Shown here: positions 51,519-59,021 of the stretch, piece after piece
Numbering within the stretch: the first letter of the stretch is position 1
Layout: every line of letters begins with the position of its first letter
Assembly (NCBI RefSeq): GCF_004519545.1
Contig: NZ_SDKM01000012.1
Coordinates: 62,001 to 126,000, forward strand
DNA length: 64,000 nucleotides
Direction: 5' to 3'
From: Nocardioides guangzhouensis
GTDB taxonomy: Bacteria; Actinomycetota; Actinomycetes; Propionibacteriales; Nocardioidaceae
Notes under the pieces: generated by a model
Told to the model about the DNA's origin: nothing
Database searches by the model: none
Seen by the model: only the letters and a program-made list of their open reading frames with translations
Program-made: the position numbers and the translations under genes

Positions 51519-52312
51519 CAGATGCGGGGCACGATCTTGCCGAGCAGGCCACCCATCCGGGACGCGGCGGCGCGCCCCGCCTCGAGGACCTCCTCGTGGT
51601 TGAGCGGCTCCCCGGAGATCCCGGCAGCGAGGTTCGTGACCAGGCTGATGCCGAGCACCTCCATGCCGGCCTCGCGGGCCGCGATCGCCTCCAGCGTGGT
51701 GCTCATGCCGACCAGGGTGCCGCCGATCGCGCGGACCATGCCGATCTCCGCCGGGGTCTCGTAGTGCGGTCCGGGAAACTGGACGTAGACGCCCTCGTCG
51801 AGCGACGGGTCCACCTCGCGGCACATGGCGCGCAGCCGCGAGGAGTAGAGGTCGGTCAGGTCGACGAAGTGAGCGCCCTCGATCGGGCTGCGGCCGGTCA
51901 GGTTGATGTGGTCCCTGATCAGCACCGGGGTGCCCGGGGACCAGGACTCGTCGAGCCCGCCGCAGCCGTTGGTGAGGACGACCGCGCGGCAGCCGGCCGC
52001 GGCGGCGGTGCGTACGCCGTGGACGACGGCCGCGACGCCCTTGCCCTCGTAGTAGTGGGTCCGGGACAGGAACACGAGCAGGTTCCGGTCACCCGAGCGG
52101 ACGCTGCGGATCCTGCCGGAGTGGCCCGCGACCGCGGCGGCGCTGAAGCCGGGCAGGTCGGTGGTCGCGATCTCGGCGGTGGCCTCCCCGAGGGCGTCGA
52201 CGGCCGGCAGCCAGCCGGAGCCGAGGACGAGGGCGACGTCGTGGGACGGGACGCCGCTGAGCTCGGCGAGCTTCGCGGCGGCGTCGGAGGCGAGCTTCTG
52301 GTTCTCGTTCAC
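51518..52312 (-). CDS. Purine nucleoside phosphorylase
   Basis: A 264-residue trimeric-type PNP. Motifs are VALVLGSGWLP (phosphate-binding Ser), GHSGRI, LTNGCGGLD (purine site), RDHINLTGRSP, QFPGPHYETPAEI and VGMSTTLEAIAARE (second phosphate region) and ISLVTNLAAG with the base-binding Asn. It splits inosine or guanosine with phosphate to give the base and ribose 1-phosphate. GTG 52312 follows a TAGAGT box by 6 nt, so the operon transcript is probably leaderless. It is followed without gaps by three genes. Confidence 0.93.
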   Translation of the reverse strand: MNENQKLASDAAAKLAELSGVPSHDVALVLGSGWLPAVDALGEATAEIATTDLPGFSAAAVAGHSGRIRSVRSGDRNLLVFLSRTHYYEGKGVAAVVHGVRTAAAAGCRAVVLTNGCGGLDESWSPGTPVLIRDHINLTGRSPIEGAHFVDLTDLYSSRLRAMCREVDPSLDEGVYVQFPGPHYETPAEIGMVRAIGGTLVGMSTTLEAIAAREAGMEVLGISLVTNLAAGISGEPLNHEEVLEAGRAAASRMGGLLGKIVPRI

Positions 52313-52318
52313 GGCAGG

Positions 52319-52324
52319 ACTCTA
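52319..52324 (-). promoter_or_regulatory. -10 box (TAGAGT) of the PNP operon
   Basis: On the minus strand TAGAGT is followed by 6 nt and GTG 52312. The divergent VOC-family gene has a similar but weaker box (CAGGGT at 52349-52354, 6 nt before ATG 52361), so the two promoters are packed into 48 bp. Confidence 0.6.
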
Positions 52325-52360
52325 GTCGCGGTTGTCGGTGGCGGCGGGCAGGGTGGACCC

Positions 52361-52741
52361 ATGATCGATCACTTCGGCATCAACTGCTCCGACCTGCCCC
52401 GGTCCGCGGCGTTCTACGACCGGGTGCTCGGGGTGCTCGGCCACGAGCGGCTCATGGACTTCGAGGTGGCCATCGGCTACGGCACCGACAAGCCCGAGTT
52501 CTGGCTGTCCACCTTCGAGGGGATGGGCCCCAACCGCGAGGTGCACGTCGCGTTCACTGCGCCCAGCGCCGAGGCGGTCAGGGAGTTCCATGCCGCGGCC
52601 GTCGAGCTCGGCGCCGAGACGCTGCACGCGCCGCGTCTGTGGCCGGAATACCACCCCGGCTACTTCGGCGCGTTCGTCCGCGACCCCGACGGCAACAACC
52701 TCGAGGCGGTCTGCCACACGGCCGAACCGGCCGCGGGCTGA
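52361..52741 (+). CDS. VOC-family (glyoxalase-like) protein
   Basis: A 126-residue protein with the paired beta-alpha-beta-beta-beta units of the vicinal-oxygen-chelate family: HFGINCSDLPRSAAFYDRVL with a metal His near residue 4, VHVAFTAPSAEAVREFHAAA, and GYFGAFVRDPDGNNLEAVCH with the metal Glu near the end. Family members are glyoxalases, dioxygenases and resistance proteins; the substrate is unknown. It is divergent from the PNP operon with only 48 bp between. Confidence 0.87.
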   Translation: MIDHFGINCSDLPRSAAFYDRVLGVLGHERLMDFEVAIGYGTDKPEFWLSTFEGMGPNREVHVAFTAPSAEAVREFHAAAVELGAETLHAPRLWPEYHPGYFGAFVRDPDGNNLEAVCHTAEPAAG

Positions 52742-52831
52742 CGGCTCGTCCTCCAACCACCGGCGGTCCAGTCAGCTCCTGACCGACGCCGGCGGAGCCG
52801 GGCAGCGTCGAAGGAACGACGGGGCGCCGGG

Positions 52832-53095
52832 GTGCCCGGTCAGCGGTGGGGCCGCCTCGCAGAAGGTGAGGCCACCGGGCACCTGCTGATCATCGAGGGA
52901 CTGACCTCGTACCCCTCGGCGAAACGGCTGCGGGTCGAGGCACGCGACTGCGAGGTGGCCTACCGGAACGCGCGGTACGACGGCCTCGACCTACAGGTGA
53001 TGTGGCGGCCGCAGCCACCGCTGCGTGGCGACCGGGTGTTCGGGTCCTGTTGGGCGTCCCGCCCGGACGGCACGGACCTGTCGCCTCTGTCGTGA
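52832..53095 (+). CDS. Hypothetical protein
   Basis: A frame of 87 residues from GTG 52832 keeps third-position G/C as high as the neighbours, which suggests real coding. The central part reads [20 protein letters not shown] and [20 protein letters not shown], a plausible alternating strand-helix pattern. No family, signal peptide or membrane helix is seen. The start is not well defined and no ribosome site is obvious. It fills most of the 358-bp gap between the VOC gene and the convergent cyclotransferase gene. Confidence 0.45.
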   Translation: MPGQRWGRLAEGEATGHLLIIEGLTSYPSAKRLRVEARDCEVAYRNARYDGLDLQVMWRPQPPLRGDRVFGSCWASRPDGTDLSPLS

Positions 53096-53099
53096 GCAG

Positions 53100-53552
53100 T
53101 CAGAGGCCAGTGGAGCGACAGGGGCGGCGGCGGAGCGCCGCCACGTAGTCCACCGGGGCGTCCGCGGCCTCGGCGGCGTCGGCCAGCACCCCGAGGTACG
53201 ACGCCGAGGGCAGGCCGCCCTCGAACGCGTCGAGCACGTAGGCCCAGACCACGAGCTCGCCCGCCAGCGTCGAGACCCGCACCTTGGTCTTGCGGAACAG
53301 CCCGGTGTCGGCCGACTCCCAGCCGTCGAGCGCCGCCTCGTCCTCGGGCGTCACGTCGTACACCGCGACGAAGACCTGCTCGAACGGGTCCTGCACGATC
53401 GTGGCCAGGGCGCCGTCCCAGCCGTGCTCCTCGCCTCCGAAGGTGAGCCGCCACCCCTCGAGCCAGCCGGTCGTCTGGAGCGGCGAGTGCGGGCAGCGCT
53501 CCCCCATTCGGGCGGGATCGAGGTTCGAGCCGTACGCGGCGTACAACGTCAC
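53100..53552 (-). CDS. Gamma-glutamylcyclotransferase-like (AIG2/GGCT fold) protein
   Basis: A 150-residue protein with the GGCT-like fold: the substrate loop [13 protein letters not shown] (residues 4-16), [20 protein letters not shown] with the Glu that acts as catalytic base in this family, and [20 protein letters not shown]. It may release 5-oxoproline from gamma-glutamyl compounds. GTG 53552 follows a TAGCCT box by 6 nt. It is divergent from the dihydrolipoyl dehydrogenase gene, which also has a leaderless-type start. Confidence 0.85.
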   Translation of the reverse strand: MTLYAAYGSNLDPARMGERCPHSPLQTTGWLEGWRLTFGGEEHGWDGALATIVQDPFEQVFVAVYDVTPEDEAALDGWESADTGLFRKTKVRVSTLAGELVVWAYVLDAFEGGLPSASYLGVLADAAEAADAPVDYVAALRRRPCRSTGL

Positions 53553-53558
53553 GTCCGA

Positions 53559-53564
53559 AGGCTA
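53559..53564 (-). promoter_or_regulatory. -10 box (TAGCCT) of the cyclotransferase gene
   Basis: On the minus strand TAGCCT is followed by 6 nt and GTG 53552, the leaderless geometry seen at several genes here. Confidence 0.55.
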
Positions 53565-53623
53565 TCGAGGCGACCGCCCCGACCGCGGCAGCGGCCGCCA
53601 GCGAGCCGCGCCGCGGCGGCCGA

Positions 53624-53629
53624 TAGGCT
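53624..53629 (+). promoter_or_regulatory. -10 box (TAGGCT) of the dihydrolipoyl dehydrogenase gene
   Basis: TAGGCT is followed by 7 nt and GTG 53637. The divergent cyclotransferase promoter box is 60 bp away. Confidence 0.6.
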
Positions 53630-53636
53630 GGCCGCC

Positions 53637-55034
53637 GTGACCCACTTCGATGTTCTCGTCCTTGGTGCCGGCCCCGGCGGCTACGTCGCGGCGATCCGTG
53701 CGGCCCAGCTCGGCAAGTCCGTGGCTGTGGTCGAGGAGAAGTACTGGGGCGGTGTCTGCCTCAACGTCGGCTGCATCCCCTCCAAGGCACTGCTGCGCAA
53801 CGCGGAGATCGCGCACATCATCACGCACGAGCGCAAGACCTTCGGGATCGAGGGCGACCCGACGATGGCGTACGCCCCGACCCACCAGCGCAGCCGCAGC
53901 GTCGCCGCGGCCAGCGCGAAGGGCGTGCACTACCTGATGAAGAAGAACAAGATCACCGAGCTCGAGGGCTGGGGCACGCTCACCGGCCCGAAGGCGATCG
54001 ACGTCAAGGACGCCGACGGCAACACCACCTCCCACACGTGCGACAACCTGATCGTCGCCACCGGCGCGAAGGTGCGGATGCTGCCGGGCATGCAGACCAG
54101 TGCGAACGTGGTCACCTACGAGGAGCAGATCCTCGACGAGAACCTCCCCGGCTCGATCGTCATCGGCGGCTCCGGCGCGATCGGCGTCGAGTTCGCCTAC
54201 GTCATGAAGAACTTCGGCGTGGACGTGACCATCGTCGAGTTCCTCGACCGGATGGTCCCGACCGAGGACGCGGACGTGTCCAAGGAGCTGCTCAAGCAGT
54301 ACAAGAAGCTCGGCGTCGACGTGCTGCTCTCGACGAAGGTCGACTCGGTGGAGGACACCGGCAGCGGCGTGCGGGTCACCGTCAGCCCGGCCAACGGCGG
54401 CGACGCCCGGGTGATCGAGGCCGACAAGATGCTGGCCGCCTTCGGCTTCGCGCCCCGGGTCGAGGGCTACGGCCTGGAGAACACCGGCGCCCAGGTGACC
54501 GACCGCGGTGCGATCGCGGTCGACGCGCGCGGCCGCACCAACGTCGACGGCGTCTATGCGATCGGCGACGTCACCGGCAAGCTGATGCTCGCCCACACCG
54601 CCGAGGCGATGGGTGTGATCGCGGCCGAGACCATCGCGGACGCCGAGACCATCGAGATCGACTTCGACATGATCCCGCGGGCGACGTTCTGCCAGCCCCA
54701 GATCGCGTCGTTCGGCTACTCGGAGGAGCAGGCGAAGGAGAAGGGCTACGACGTCAAGGTCGCGTCGTTCCCGTTCTCGGCCAACGGCAAGGCCCGCGGC
54801 ATGGCCGAGGGTGTCGGCTTCGTGAAGATCGTCGCGGACGCCGAGCACAACGAGATCGTCGGCGCCCACATGATCGGCCCCGAGGTCACCGAGCTGCTGC
54901 CCGCGCTCACCCTCGCCCAGAAGTGGGACCTCACCGCTGACGAGGTGGCGCGCAACGTCTTCGCGCACCCGACGCTCAGCGAGGCCATGAAGGAAGCCGT
55001 CGAGGGCATCGCCGGCCACATGATCAACCTGTGA
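53637..55034 (+). CDS. lpdA: Dihydrolipoyl dehydrogenase (E3)
   Basis: A 465-residue flavoprotein disulfide reductase. The FAD site is [20 protein letters not shown] (residues 7-26), the redox disulfide is in [13 protein letters not shown] (Cys41, Cys46), the NAD site is [20 protein letters not shown], the second FAD motif VYAIGDVTG, and the C-terminal catalytic His-x-x-x-x-Glu is in [11 protein letters not shown]. It reoxidises dihydrolipoyl groups of 2-oxoacid dehydrogenase or glycine cleavage complexes. It could serve the orphan E1 genes at 12-14 kb. A related gene follows 40 bp later. Confidence 0.95.
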   Translation: MTHFDVLVLGAGPGGYVAAIRAAQLGKSVAVVEEKYWGGVCLNVGCIPSKALLRNAEIAHIITHERKTFGIEGDPTMAYAPTHQRSRSVAAASAKGVHYLMKKNKITELEGWGTLTGPKAIDVKDADGNTTSHTCDNLIVATGAKVRMLPGMQTSANVVTYEEQILDENLPGSIVIGGSGAIGVEFAYVMKNFGVDVTIVEFLDRMVPTEDADVSKELLKQYKKLGVDVLLSTKVDSVEDTGSGVRVTVSPANGGDARVIEADKMLAAFGFAPRVEGYGLENTGAQVTDRGAIAVDARGRTNVDGVYAIGDVTGKLMLAHTAEAMGVIAAETIADAETIEIDFDMIPRATFCQPQIASFGYSEEQAKEKGYDVKVASFPFSANGKARGMAEGVGFVKIVADAEHNEIVGAHMIGPEVTELLPALTLAQKWDLTADEVARNVFAHPTLSEAMKEAVEGIAGHMINL

Positions 55035-55074
55035 TGCCGGCGGTCGAGCGCAGTCGGTGGTCGAGGAGCGCCTG

Positions 55075-56466
55075 ATGGATCACGTCGTCATCATCGGCGG
55101 TGGACCCGGCGGCTACGAGTCGGCCCTGGTCGCCGCCCAGCTCGGCGCCGAGGTGACCGTGGTCGACTCCGACGGGCTCGGCGGAAGCGCCGTGCTCACC
55201 GACTGCGTCCCCAGCAAGACCCTGATCGCGACCGCCGAGGTGATGACCGAGGTCGCCGAGGCCGGCGAGCTCGGCGTCGTGCTCCAGGACCGCGAGGGTG
55301 ACCACGCCGCCGGTGTCCGGGTCGACCTGGCCCGGCTCAACGCCCGGGTGCTGCAGCTCGCGGCCGACCAGTCCGCCGACATCGCGCGCCGCCTCGAGAA
55401 GGAGGGCGTGCGGGTCGTGGAGGGGCGGGGTCGGCTGGACGGTCCCGAGACCGTGGTGGCCACCCTGCGCGACGGCACCGAGGAGCGGCTCGCGGCGGAC
55501 GCCGTACTCGTCGCCACCGGGGCCGCGCCCCGCGTGCTGCCGGCCGCGCAGCCCGACGGGGAACGGATCCTGACCTGGGAGCAGGTCTACGGGATCGACG
55601 AGGTGCCCTCCCACCTGATCGTGGTCGGGTCCGGCGTGACCGGCGCGGAGTTCGCCTCGGCGTACCTCGCGCTCGGGATCGAGGTCACCCTGGTCTCCTC
55701 CCGCGACCGGGTGCTGCCCGGCGAGGACGCCGACGCGGCCGCGGTGCTCCAGGACGTGTCCGTGCGCCGCGGCATGAACGTGCTGTCCAAGGCACGCATG
55801 GAGTCGGTCTCCCGCTCCGGAGACAGCGTGACCGTCACGCTCACCGACGGGCGCACGGTCGAGGGGTCGCACTGCATCCTCGCGCTCGGGTCCGTCCCGA
55901 ACACCGCGGGACTCGGGCTCGTGGAGGCCGGCGTCGACCTCGACGAGGGCGGGTTCGTGCGGGTCGACCGGGTCTCGCGCACCTCCGCGCGCGGCGTGTA
56001 CGCCGCCGGCGACTGCACCGGGGTGCTGATGCTGGCCTCGGTCGCCGCCATGCAGGGCCGGATCGCGATGTGGCACTTCCTCGGCGACGCGGTCACCCCG
56101 CTCGACCTCCGCAAGGTGTCGTCCAACGTCTTCACCGCGCCAGAGATCGCGACCGTCGGCTGCTCGCAGAAGGCGGTCGACGACGGCGAGGTCCAGGCCG
56201 AGGTGCTCACGCTGCCGCTCAAGGGCAACCCGCGGGCGAAGATGCAGGGCGTGCGCGACGGTTTCGTCAAGCTGTTCTGCCGCCCGGGCACCGGTTCGGT
56301 GGTCGGCGGTGTCGTGGTCGGCCCGCGCGCGTCCGAGCTCATCCATCCCGTGTCGATCGCGGTCGCCGAGGCGCTGACCGCCGACCAGCTCGCCCAGGCG
56401 TTCACCGTCTACCCGTCGATGAGCGGGTCGATCGCCGAGGCCGCACGGCGGATGCACCACGTCTGA
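55075..56466 (+). CDS. NAD(P)H-quinone dehydrogenase (Lpd-like flavoprotein with one redox Cys missing)
   Basis: A 463-residue protein with the same plan as the preceding Lpd: FAD site VVIIGGGPGGYESALVAAQL, NAD site LIVVGSGVTGAEFASAYLAL and VYAAGDCTGV. The redox motif reads GLGGSAVLTDCVPSK: the second Cys (44) remains, but the first is Ala39. This matches the mycobacterial LpdA/Rv3303c type, which does not use lipoamide but reduces quinones with NAD(P)H. The C-terminal HP-E pair is changed to YPSMSGSIAEAARR. ATG 55075 with GAGGAG 8 nt before it is preferred. The 40-bp gap contains a GGTCGAG-type word repeated in many related genomes. Confidence 0.9.
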   Translation: MDHVVIIGGGPGGYESALVAAQLGAEVTVVDSDGLGGSAVLTDCVPSKTLIATAEVMTEVAEAGELGVVLQDREGDHAAGVRVDLARLNARVLQLAADQSADIARRLEKEGVRVVEGRGRLDGPETVVATLRDGTEERLAADAVLVATGAAPRVLPAAQPDGERILTWEQVYGIDEVPSHLIVVGSGVTGAEFASAYLALGIEVTLVSSRDRVLPGEDADAAAVLQDVSVRRGMNVLSKARMESVSRSGDSVTVTLTDGRTVEGSHCILALGSVPNTAGLGLVEAGVDLDEGGFVRVDRVSRTSARGVYAAGDCTGVLMLASVAAMQGRIAMWHFLGDAVTPLDLRKVSSNVFTAPEIATVGCSQKAVDDGEVQAEVLTLPLKGNPRAKMQGVRDGFVKLFCRPGTGSVVGGVVVGPRASELIHPVSIAVAEALTADQLAQAFTVYPSMSGSIAEAARRMHHV

Positions 56467-56806
56467 CGCCCGCCCGCCGGGGCCGCCGGATCAGGACAGG
56501 GGTGTGGAGGCGCTCCCACCCGGCGCGCGCGACCTGGTCCCGCAGGCCGGCCACGCCGTCGGCCGGGTGCGCCTCCTCCGCGTCGTTGGAGCAGATGCCG
56601 ACCACGGCCGGCTCCGGCGTTCCCGTGAGCAGGTCGGCAAGGCCGACTTCCACGTGCTTGACGTACGGGCAGTGGTTGCACAGGAACGCGACCAGCAACG
56701 GTGCCCCGGCGAAGGCGTCGCTCGTGACGGTCCCGCCGTCCAGGTCGGGCAGGGCGAACGGCGGGAGTGCGGTGCCCAGCGGAACCAGCGTGGGCTCGGC
56801 AGCCAT
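56402..56806 (-). pseudogene. Truncated thioredoxin-family protein
   Basis: From ATG 56806 the frame encodes the N-terminal half of a thioredoxin-like protein: PPFALPDLDGGTVTSDAF, the redox motif VAFLCNHCPYVKHVE (Cys43, Cys46) and VVGICSNDAEEAHPADGVAG with LRDQVARAGW. Intact members continue with a segment on the target Cys/cis-Pro (ACTPDFF) for some 80 more residues. Here similarity ends near 56510 and the frame runs into the end of the quinone reductase gene (56402-56466 overlap). The missing cis-Pro strand makes it non-functional as a redox protein. A deletion joined it to the neighbouring gene. Confidence 0.75.
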
Positions 56807-56885
56807 GTCCCCAGCCCAGGAGCCGGGCAAGGGCCCGCCGCACGTCGTCCTTGACCAGCCTGCCCCGAGGCTCAACGCTGAGGGC

Positions 56886-57554
56886 ATGGCCAGTGATGCG
56901 GTCGACTCCTCGCGCTCGCTGCTCACGCTCGGTCAGGTGGACCTGGTGCGCGTCCAGGTCGGCTACCGCGCCAACCCCGACGACCTGCCCTTCGTGCAGT
57001 TCCTGCTCGACCTGTCGGTCCCGGAGACACACGGGGTCCACGACGAGGGCGGCTTCGACGAGCGGCTGGCCGTGGCCGCCCTCGAGCCCGCCCTGTACGT
57101 GGGTTCCGGCGCGCCCCGGCACTACTCCCTCCACCAGCACCGGTGGCACAGCAGCTGGGGTGCGAGCCCTGGCGCCCTGGAGCTCGGGCTGCTCGTGACG
57201 ACCGGCACCGGGCCGACGGCGCCTGTGCGCGTGGCCGTGGAGGACAGCGTGACCTGCGCCTTCCGGGGCCTGATGGCGGTGGTCGGCGAACCCGCTGCGT
57301 CTGTGACGTCACGTGATGCCGCCATCAGGCGGGCACGACGTGGGGCGGCGACCGCCTACTCGGTGGACCCGGAGGCGTTGACCCTGAGGGCGGAGGAGCA
57401 CCACCCGGCCGAGAACTCCTGGACGATCAGCGTCGCCACCGAGCTCGGCGAGGAGTACGAGGTGGTCGTCGGGCTCGTCGACGGACATGCCGGTTCGGTC
57501 CGGGTCTGGCGCGAGCGCCCGATCGAGGTGACGGACTCCCTCGGCGCCGAGTAG
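56886..57554 (+). CDS. Hypothetical protein
   Basis: A 222-residue protein of unknown family. The N-terminal part (VDLVRVQVGYRANPDDLPFV; QFLLDLSVPET) and the C-terminal part (NSWTISVATELGEEYEVVVG; LVDGHAGSVRVWRERPIEV) are rich in strands, with a helical centre containing FRGLMAVVGEPAASVTSRDA. No signal peptide or membrane helix is present. Third-position G/C is high throughout, which supports coding. ATG 56886 follows AACGCT by 6 nt, a weak leaderless-type box. It is divergent from the truncated thioredoxin. Confidence 0.6.
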   Translation: MASDAVDSSRSLLTLGQVDLVRVQVGYRANPDDLPFVQFLLDLSVPETHGVHDEGGFDERLAVAALEPALYVGSGAPRHYSLHQHRWHSSWGASPGALELGLLVTTGTGPTAPVRVAVEDSVTCAFRGLMAVVGEPAASVTSRDAAIRRARRGAATAYSVDPEALTLRAEEHHPAENSWTISVATELGEEYEVVVGLVDGHAGSVRVWRERPIEVTDSLGAE

Positions 57555-57592
57555 GGGGATCCCTGCCGGCCGCCGCTGTCGGTGGACTGTCC

Positions 57593-57598
57593 TAGCCT
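57593..57598 (+). promoter_or_regulatory. -10 box (TAGCCT) of the MmcQ/YjbR-like gene
   Basis: TAGCCT is followed by 6 nt and GTG 57605, again the leaderless geometry. Confidence 0.55.
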
Positions 57599-57604
57599 GT
57601 TGGC

Positions 57605-57955
57605 GTGATCACGGTCGAGGACGTGCGGGCGGTGGCGATGGGGCTGCCCCGCACCACCGAGCACCTGATCCGGGACCGGGTGAAGTTCCGGGTCGGCCAG
57701 CTGGTGTACGTCGCGTTCTCGCGCGACGAGACGCTCATGGAGTTCGCCTTCCCCAAGCACGAGCGGGACGCCCTGGTCGAGAGCGAGCCGGGGAAGTTCC
57801 TGATGCCCGGTCCCTCGGACCTCCGCTTCAACTGGGTGGGGGCGCGGACGGCGGCGCTCGACGTGGACGAGATGGCCGAGCTGGTCACCGACGCGTGGGC
57901 GATGTGCGTGCCGAGGTTCCTGGTGCGCGAGCAGCTCGGTGACTCCGCGGGCTAG
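57605..57955 (+). CDS. MmcQ/YjbR-family protein
   Basis: A 116-residue protein with the MmcQ/YjbR double-wing-like fold: VEDVRAVAMGLPRTTEHLIR, the strand KFRVGQLVYVAFSRDETLME and FMPGPSDLRFNWVGART-type turn (LMPGPSDLRFNW), ending in the helix DEMAELVTDAWAMCVP. The family is sometimes called DNA-binding, but the function is not established. Its stop overlaps the end of the convergent Gly/Asp-rich gene by 4 bp. Confidence 0.85.
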   Translation: MITVEDVRAVAMGLPRTTEHLIRDRVKFRVGQLVYVAFSRDETLMEFAFPKHERDALVESEPGKFLMPGPSDLRFNWVGARTAALDVDEMAELVTDAWAMCVPRFLVREQLGDSAG

Positions 57956-58866
57956 AAGCCTCCGAAGTCCCCGCCGAAGTCGCCACCGCCACCGAAGTCG
58001 AAGCCGCCGCCGTCGCCACCCCAGCCGCCGCCGTCACCCCCGCCGTAGTCGCCTCCGCCACCGTCCCCGCCGACGTCCCCATCGCCGCCGGCGCCGCCGT
58101 CGCCGCCCCCGTCGCCGCCCCCGTCGCCGGCGTACCCGGACCCGCCGTCGCCCGACCAGTCGTCCCCGCCGCTCACGTCGCCGCCCATGTCGTACCCCGG
58201 GCCCCACCAGCCGGACATCATCGAGCCGATCAGGAAGCCGGGGAAGAGCCCGTTCATCGCGTAGGAGCCGTAGTAGCCGTTGGCGTAGGCGCCGTACGCA
58301 GGGCCGCCCTGGTACCACGGGACCATCCGGTTGCCGTCGCGCACCTGGCGGACGTCGGGCTCGGCGCCCGCGGCCACCCGCTCGGCGTCGGCGAGGCACA
58401 CCGGCACCTCGCGGCGCACGCCGCCGGGCGGCGCCCACTCGACGTCGGTCTGGGCGGGGCCGTGGGCCGGGTTGAAGAAGCACGGCGGGCGACGCTGGGG
58501 GAGCGGCTCCCCGGCCTGCCGGGCCAGCACGCAGGCCTGGGCGTAGCGCCCGTCCTCGAGCGTCCTCGTGACCTCGGAGACGTCCTGGGGCGTCTTCGCC
58601 TCGGCGAGCAGCGTCTTGGCGTTCTCGTAGGCGTCGAGCGCGCGCTGGTAGTCCTGCCGCATCGCCGGGTCGAGCTCGGTGGTCATGGTGTCGATGTGGA
58701 GCTCCTGGAGCTCCTCGCCGAACCGGGTCACGTCCTCCTCGGCAACCCTGGCCGGCTTGCTCAGCGCGTCGGCCGCCGCGAGCTCCTTGCGCCGCTTGTC
58801 CCGCGACTGCGCGAGCGCGAGGGCCCCCACCGCGAGCACCGCCAGCGCGAGGAGCAACCAGATCAT
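57952..58866 (-). CDS. Membrane-anchored protein with a Gly/Asp-rich repetitive tail
   Basis: A 304-residue protein. It starts with one membrane helix (MIWLLLALAVLAVGALALA), followed by a helical region (FGEELQELHIDTMTTELDPA; RQDYQRALDAYENAKTLLAE) with three Cys (QACVLARQ, PPCFFNP, VPVCLADAE), a Tyr/Gly-rich stretch (GAYANGYYGSYAMNG), and about 75 residues of Gly/Asp repeats such as GDGGGDGGGDGG. The tail recalls the glycine-rich ends of TPM-domain proteins, but no TPM domain is clear. The front part is known as a hypothetical actinobacterial family. TACCGT lies 6 nt before ATG 58866. Confidence 0.7.
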   Translation of the reverse strand: MIWLLLALAVLAVGALALAQSRDKRRKELAAADALSKPARVAEEDVTRFGEELQELHIDTMTTELDPAMRQDYQRALDAYENAKTLLAEAKTPQDVSEVTRTLEDGRYAQACVLARQAGEPLPQRRPPCFFNPAHGPAQTDVEWAPPGGVRREVPVCLADAERVAAGAEPDVRQVRDGNRMVPWYQGGPAYGAYANGYYGSYAMNGLFPGFLIGSMMSGWWGPGYDMGGDVSGGDDWSGDGGSGYAGDGGGDGGGDGGAGGDGDVGGDGGGGDYGGGDGGGWGGDGGGFDFGGGGDFGGDFGGF

Positions 58867-58872
58867 GCACCG

Positions 58873-58878
58873 ACGGTA
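58873..58878 (-). promoter_or_regulatory. -10 box (TACCGT) of the Gly/Asp-rich protein gene
   Basis: On the minus strand TACCGT is followed by 6 nt and ATG 58866. Confidence 0.55.
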
Positions 58879-59021
58879 GCAACGGCCCGGGAAACTACAG
58901 GTCTGTAGTTCACAGGGTTCGGTGGACCGCCCTCCGCGATCCGTGATCGCATGGTCCTGTCACACGTGTCCCTGCTGTCCCATCCCACCCTCCTCACACC
59001 CCATCTGATACGGAGTCCCCC

